Source: Babylonia areolata
Taxonomy: Eukaryota > Mollusca > Gastropoda > Neogastropoda > Buccinidae
Direction: 5' to 3'
DNA: 64,000 bases
NCBI RefSeq assembly: GCF_041734735.1
Contig: NC_134891.1
Span: 14,683,578-14,747,577 of the forward strand
Under the pieces are notes generated by a model. The model was not told the DNA's origin. It was given only the letters and a program-made list of their open reading frames with translations, and did not search any database. The first letter of the stretch is position 1, and each line of letters opens with the position of its first letter. The position numbers and the translations under genes were made by a program. Of the stretch, positions 59,988 through 64,000 are shown piece after piece.

Positions 59988-61292
59988 ATGACTTCCAAAA
60001 AACTACACCCCCCTGGCTCGGGTAAAAGAAGAAGACAGGGAACGGATGACTCAGACTCCGATTCGGAGGTCGTTGAGACCTCTGGATTTTGGCCATCGTG
60101 GCTGGTGATGGAGGGCGCTGATGACGACAAGGCGTTGTCGGCTCTCAGCCCCTTCGCTATCCAGAAGGGCTTTCAGTGTCTGGCAGGATCGCTGAAGTCC
60201 ATCAAGAGGCTGAGGAGCGGAGCATTTTTAGTTCAGACGGAATCCAAAAGGCAGACACAGCTCCTTCTCAAGGCGACCACTTTCGTGGATAGGGCGGTGA
60301 AGGTTTCCCCTCACAAAGGCCTCAACTGCTCAAAGGGGGTCATCAGATGCCCGGAGTTGAAAGGTGTGTCTGAGGCCGAGATCAAGAGCGAGCTGTCCTC
60401 TCAGGGAGTGACCGAAGTATACAGGGTGACGGTGAGGAAGGGGTCGGACAGAGTCCCGACCAACACTTTCTTCCTCACCTTCTGCTGCCCGGATGTCCCC
60501 AAGGACATTCAGGTCGGATACCTCATGGTCAGCGTAAGCTTGTATGTGCCGTCCCCCCTGAGATGCTTTAAATGTCAGAAATTCGGACACGTCAGGGACC
60601 GATGTAAGGAGGAAGAGGCGTGTGGCACCTGTTCGAAGGCAGCGCACCAGGGCGATTGCGTCAATCCAGCCCGGTGCGCCAACTGCGGAGGTGGCCACCC
60701 CTCCTCATCGAAAGACTGCCCCGTCTGGAAAAAAGAGAAACAAATCCAGAAAGTCAAGACAGAAAAGAAAATTTCCTTCTTTGAGGCAAGGAAACAGGTG
60801 GAGGCCGCGTCGCCTAAGGTGTCGTATGCCTCTGTCGTCAGACCCAGGACGGTGGACGTCGCGGTCCAGACGACGTCCACAGGAACGCAGACGGACGACT
60901 TAACCGCCTCGTCGGAACCGTTGGCCTTGGGTGGAGACGCCGTGTCCACCCCTTCCCATCCTGTGCGGCAGTCCTCAGGGGCTGCTGGGCGAGAGCGGAA
61001 AACCTCGGGCGGAGGCACGTTGTCCTCCTCCCGCCCCACCCCACCCCCCGGCACCCCTCGCCCCGCCTCTCGTCTGCCTGGCCCTCGGGCTGGCGGAAGC
61101 GGCCGGAAACCCCCCCTACCTCCAAAACTCAAGGAGGGGAGGGTTGCGGCCTCGGCGGGATCGGGAGGGGCCGAGGTGGTGGATATTCCGACTCGGTCGG
61201 AATCCGAAAAATTTACTTCGAAAAATAAATATTCCATCCTGGCGGACCTTGAGCCACCGCAAGCAAAGGAGCAGGGGGTAGCGATGGAATAG
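59988..61292 (+). CDS. LINE ORF1, zinc-knuckle RNA-binding protein
   Basis: 434 codons from ATG 59988, in a basic context. The N-terminus is acidic and Ser-rich (TDDSDSDSEVVE). Residues about 50-190 show the RRM-like pattern common in such ORF1 proteins. Three zinc knuckles follow: CFKCQKFGHVRDRC (193-206), CGTCSKAAHQGDC (212-224) and CANCGGGHPSSSKDC (230-244). The C-terminal third is Pro/Arg/Gly/Ser-rich and probably disordered. ORF2 begins 34 bases after the TAG. The known role of such proteins is RNA chaperoning of the element transcript. GC-rich codon use contrasts with the AT-rich surroundings. Confidence 0.88.
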   Translation: MTSKKLHPPGSGKRRRQGTDDSDSDSEVVETSGFWPSWLVMEGADDDKALSALSPFAIQKGFQCLAGSLKSIKRLRSGAFLVQTESKRQTQLLLKATTFVDRAVKVSPHKGLNCSKGVIRCPELKGVSEAEIKSELSSQGVTEVYRVTVRKGSDRVPTNTFFLTFCCPDVPKDIQVGYLMVSVSLYVPSPLRCFKCQKFGHVRDRCKEEEACGTCSKAAHQGDCVNPARCANCGGGHPSSSKDCPVWKKEKQIQKVKTEKKISFFEARKQVEAASPKVSYASVVRPRTVDVAVQTTSTGTQTDDLTASSEPLALGGDAVSTPSHPVRQSSGAAGRERKTSGGGTLSSSRPTPPPGTPRPASRLPGPRAGGSGRKPPLPPKLKEGRVAASAGSGGAEVVDIPTRSESEKFTSKNKYSILADLEPPQAKEQGVAME

Positions 61293-61326
61293 GCTGCTGC
61301 TTTATTTTTTTTTTAACCTTTTTTTA

Positions 61327-64000
61327 GTGGCAGTGATCCACTGGAACATCCGGGGGTTCCACGCCAATTTTCAGGAACTCCAGCTGCTTTGTCGTGCTTT
61401 GAAACCTTCAGTGCTGGTGCTGCAGGAGACTCTGCAAAGAGATGGCAAGGTTTTATCTCTCTCTGGTTTTAACTCCGTTTTTAAACCCGCTCAACCGAAG
61501 CAAGAGGGATTGACGGGAGGTGTCGCTCTTTTTATTCGCAAGTCCCTTTTATACAGTACAGTTCTTTTAAGCACCCCTTTACAGGCGGTGGCAGTGAGAG
61601 TCACGCTTGAGAAAACCATCACTGTCTGCTCTCTCTACCTTCCCCCCTCCGTCCGCGTTCTGAGGCAGGACCTCATGAACCTGGTCGACCAGCTCCCACG
61701 TCCGTTTTTACTGTTGGGCGACTTCAATGGACACTCCCCGCTCTGGGGAAGTGAGATGACATCAGCCCGAGGTCTTCTCATAGAAAACCTTCTTTCTGAC
61801 ATGGACTTGTGCTGTCTTAACGACAAGTCTCCCACTTACCTGCATCTGTCCTCTGGAAAGCTCTCGTGTTTAGATCTGTCGGTCTGCGATCCATCGTTGG
61901 TCCTGGACTACGAGTGGAAAGTGCACGACGATCTGCACGGGAGTGACCACTTTCCTGTCGTCCTCCGCCTCACAGATGGAGAAGGTGACTCTCTGCCTGA
62001 CCGCCTGTATTACGACAAAGCAGACTGGAGTTTTTTTACCACCAAGATAAGAGCGGAGCTGCAGGAAGAAACAGTATTGAAAAGCCAGGACCCTGCTGAC
62101 GCTCTGACTCGGATCGTTTTAGATTGCGCCAAAGCAGCAGTCCCATCATCTACCTCCAAGCCTCAGGTCCCTAGAACGCCCTGGTTCAACGCGGAATGTC
62201 GGGAGGCCCGCAAGTCTCGGAAGAGAGCGCAGCGACGCGTCTTTCGGAGACCGGAGACCGATAGCGTTCGAACCCATCAACAGCTGAGGGCGAAAGCCAG
62301 GTATGTTTTTAAAAAGAGCCAGAGGAAGTCATAGAGAGATTTCTGCTCTTCCTTAACCTCCAACACACCCAAGAAGAAAGTGTGGAGGGTTTTAAAAAGA
62401 ATTAAGGGCAAAAACGTATGCCCGACCTTTCACCATCTTAAACTCTCAGACGCTCTGGTCACAGAGAAGAAAGCAGTTGCCAATTTGCTTGCCTCCACAA
62501 TAGAACAGAACTCGAGATCTGCTAACAAATCTGCTCGCTTTCTTAAAACCAAAAACCTGTCAGAAAAAACACCATGTAACTTCTTTTCCGACAACACAGA
62601 GAATTACAACCTTCCTTTCACAATGAACGAACTTAAATCTGCCCTTCAGACCTGTACGGATTCCTGTCCAGGAATGGACGAGGTCCATTATAAACTCCTA
62701 AAGCACCTTCCCCAAACCTGTCTGGACACCCTGCTTAAAGTTTATAACCACATCTGGGTCACAGGCTTCTTTCCACCCTCCTGGCGGAAAGCCCTCATAA
62801 TCCCGCTGCCGAAACCGGGAAAAGACCCCTCGAACCCCTCCAACTACCGCCCAATAGCACTGACCAGCTGCATCTGCAAACTGATGGAGAAGATGGTCAA
62901 CGGTAGACTGATGTGGAAACTAGAGACCGACGGCCTTCTGGTGAAAGAACAGTGCGGTTTCCGCAAGCATCGCTCTACCGTTGACCATCTGGTCCGTCTG
63001 GAATCCACTGTAAGAAATGCATTTGTCAACAAACAACATGTGGTGGCCATATTTTTTGACTTGGAGAAAGCTTACGATACCACGTGGAAATTTGGTATTC
63101 TTTCCGACTTGCACAAGCTCGGCTTCCGAGGACACCTGTCTCAGTTCATCCACAATTTTTCACAAGACAGACAATTCCAGGTGAGAGTCGGCACCACCCT
63201 GTCCGACATTCACGAGCAGGAGCTGGGTGTCCCGCAAGGGAGCATCCTGTCGCCGGCTCTTTTCAGCATCAAAATTAATGACATCGTTCAATCCGTTCAG
63301 AAAGGATCGGACAGCTCGCTGTTCGTGGATGATTTTGCCTTATATGCAACCGGCAGCACGTACGCCAGCATCCAGCGACGGCTTCAGCTCTGCGTCAACA
63401 AGATCCAGTGTTGGGCAGAGGAGAATGGCTTCACAATTTCGTCCTCCAAAACTGAATGCATCCATTTTCATAATTTTCGCCAGTTCTATCTGGACCCTGA
63501 AATCCGTCTGGGAACATCCACCATCCCGGCGGTCAAGGAAGCCAGATTTTTAGGGGTCATCTTCGATCAGAAGCTGAACTTCCTCAGCCACATTAAACAG
63601 CTGAAAATATCTTGCCAAAAAGCCCTTAACATCATCCGAGTTGTGGCACACACGAACTGGGGTGCTGATAAGAGAACTCTCTTGCACCTCTACAGAGCCC
63701 TGGTCCGGTCCAAACTGGATTATGGAAGTGTGGTATACGGCTCGGCCAGACCGTCCTATCTGAAACTGTTGGACCCTGTACACCACCAAGGGCTCCGTCT
63801 CAGCTTAGGTGCTTTCCGCACCACCCCTGTGCACAGCCTGTATGCAGAGGCGGGGGAACCACCTCTTTCCAACCGCAGACTGAAGCTGACCCTGAATTAT
63901 TATCTGAAATTGTTCTCTGAACCTACAAACCCTGCTTACGACGCTGTATTCAACAACCCTTTCGATAAGAAATTTACAGACAACCCAAACTGCATACCTC
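61327..64000 (+). CDS. LINE ORF2, endonuclease and reverse transcriptase, one in-frame stop, open at the right edge
   Basis: The frame starts with GTG at 61327 and has no ATG near its natural start. AP-endonuclease: VIHWNIRGFHANFQEL (residues 3-18), VLQETLQ, FLLLGDFNGHSPLWGS, SCLDLSVCDPSL and GSDHFPVVLRL. One TAG stop lies at 62332-62334, after FKKSQRKS. Beyond it the same frame stays open to 64000: [92 protein letters not shown] (catalytic FVDD), ARFLGVIFDQKLNFLSHI, LVRSKLDYGSVVYGSARPSY and LGAFRTTPVHSLYAEAGEPP. The C-terminus is outside the window. Confidence 0.9.

Larger units (their letters stand above)
59010..64000 (+). mobile_element. Two-ORF Jockey/I-group LINE, near full length, extends past the window
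   Basis: A GC-rich 5' region of about 1 kb (starting near the GGCGCGCGCGCC at 59020), ORF1 (59988-61292) and ORF2 (from 61327 onward) are in canonical order. ORF2 reads through APE and RT and is still open at the right edge. ORF1 with three zinc knuckles plus an APE-RT ORF2 places it in the Jockey/I assemblage. The exact clade, and whether an RNase H domain follows, cannot be seen. The 5' boundary is uncertain, as no duplication can be tested without the 3' end. Confidence 0.87.

Noticed and set aside
60575-61237. A 220-codon minus-strand frame over LINE ORF1
   Set aside because: Shadow of the GC-rich ORF1, which has zinc knuckles in the plus frame.

Overview
The window is eukaryotic: interrupted genes with GT-AG introns, non-LTR retrotransposons, tRNA-headed SINEs, abundant CA/TG/AT microsatellites and long minisatellites, and no operon-like packing. 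The mix of SINEs and short repeats looks to me like a gastropod mollusc, probably a caenogastropod. That is pattern memory, not a search result.

The only host gene I can support lies on the minus strand. Nine coding exons run from a start codon at 44212 to a donor at 9016. Every intron has GT-AG ends and every joined phase agrees, giving 586 codons plus two bases. The protein has a short N-terminal region, a NERD-type nuclease-like core (GDFD...EIKS) and a P-loop NTPase/SF1 helicase-like domain with Walker A (GPPGTGKT) and a Walker B-like LVVDE. The model is open at its 3' end, and the missing C-terminal exons are probably left of the window. I know of similar uncharacterised NERD plus helicase proteins in molluscs, but I cannot name this one.

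The introns are dominated by tandem repeats. Intron 5 (22442-37273) is nearly all satellite: a 25-bp minisatellite (about 22.6-25.0 kb), then about 12 kb of CA-rich 'CCATGTCCACACAGACAC' repeats with 0.78-kb and 2.66-kb higher-order duplications. Other arrays touch the gene's processing signals. A 30-bp array at 21059-21320 repeats the exon 7 5' splice site nine times in frame. An array in intron 3 repeats a CTCTCTGCAG acceptor-like motif about 80 times. A 45-bp array begins just past the exon 3 donor. A 54-bp array with TATAAA-like words sits directly upstream of exon 1.

Transposable elements by region: a full-length RTE-like LINE (1398-5579, minus) with 11-bp target-site duplications; a decayed CR1/L2-like LINE (5780-6905, minus); an intronic LINE relic (about 9.56-10.53 kb); two nested perfect foldback structures (15071-15393 and 15395-20689); a 1.07-kb TIR element with TAA duplications (54069-55137); a CR1-like LINE (about 51.05-53.3 kb); a 5'-truncated RTE insertion with a 12-bp duplication (57420-57999); and a two-ORF Jockey/I-group LINE (from about 59.0 kb past the right edge). 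Three tRNA-headed SINE copies, a second SINE family, a short 'CTCAAGGAGGCGTCACTG' repeat (four copies, all plus) and a roughly 600-bp dispersed family with short inverted ends fill much of the rest. No rRNA gene, true tRNA gene, CRISPR array or prokaryotic gene was seen.
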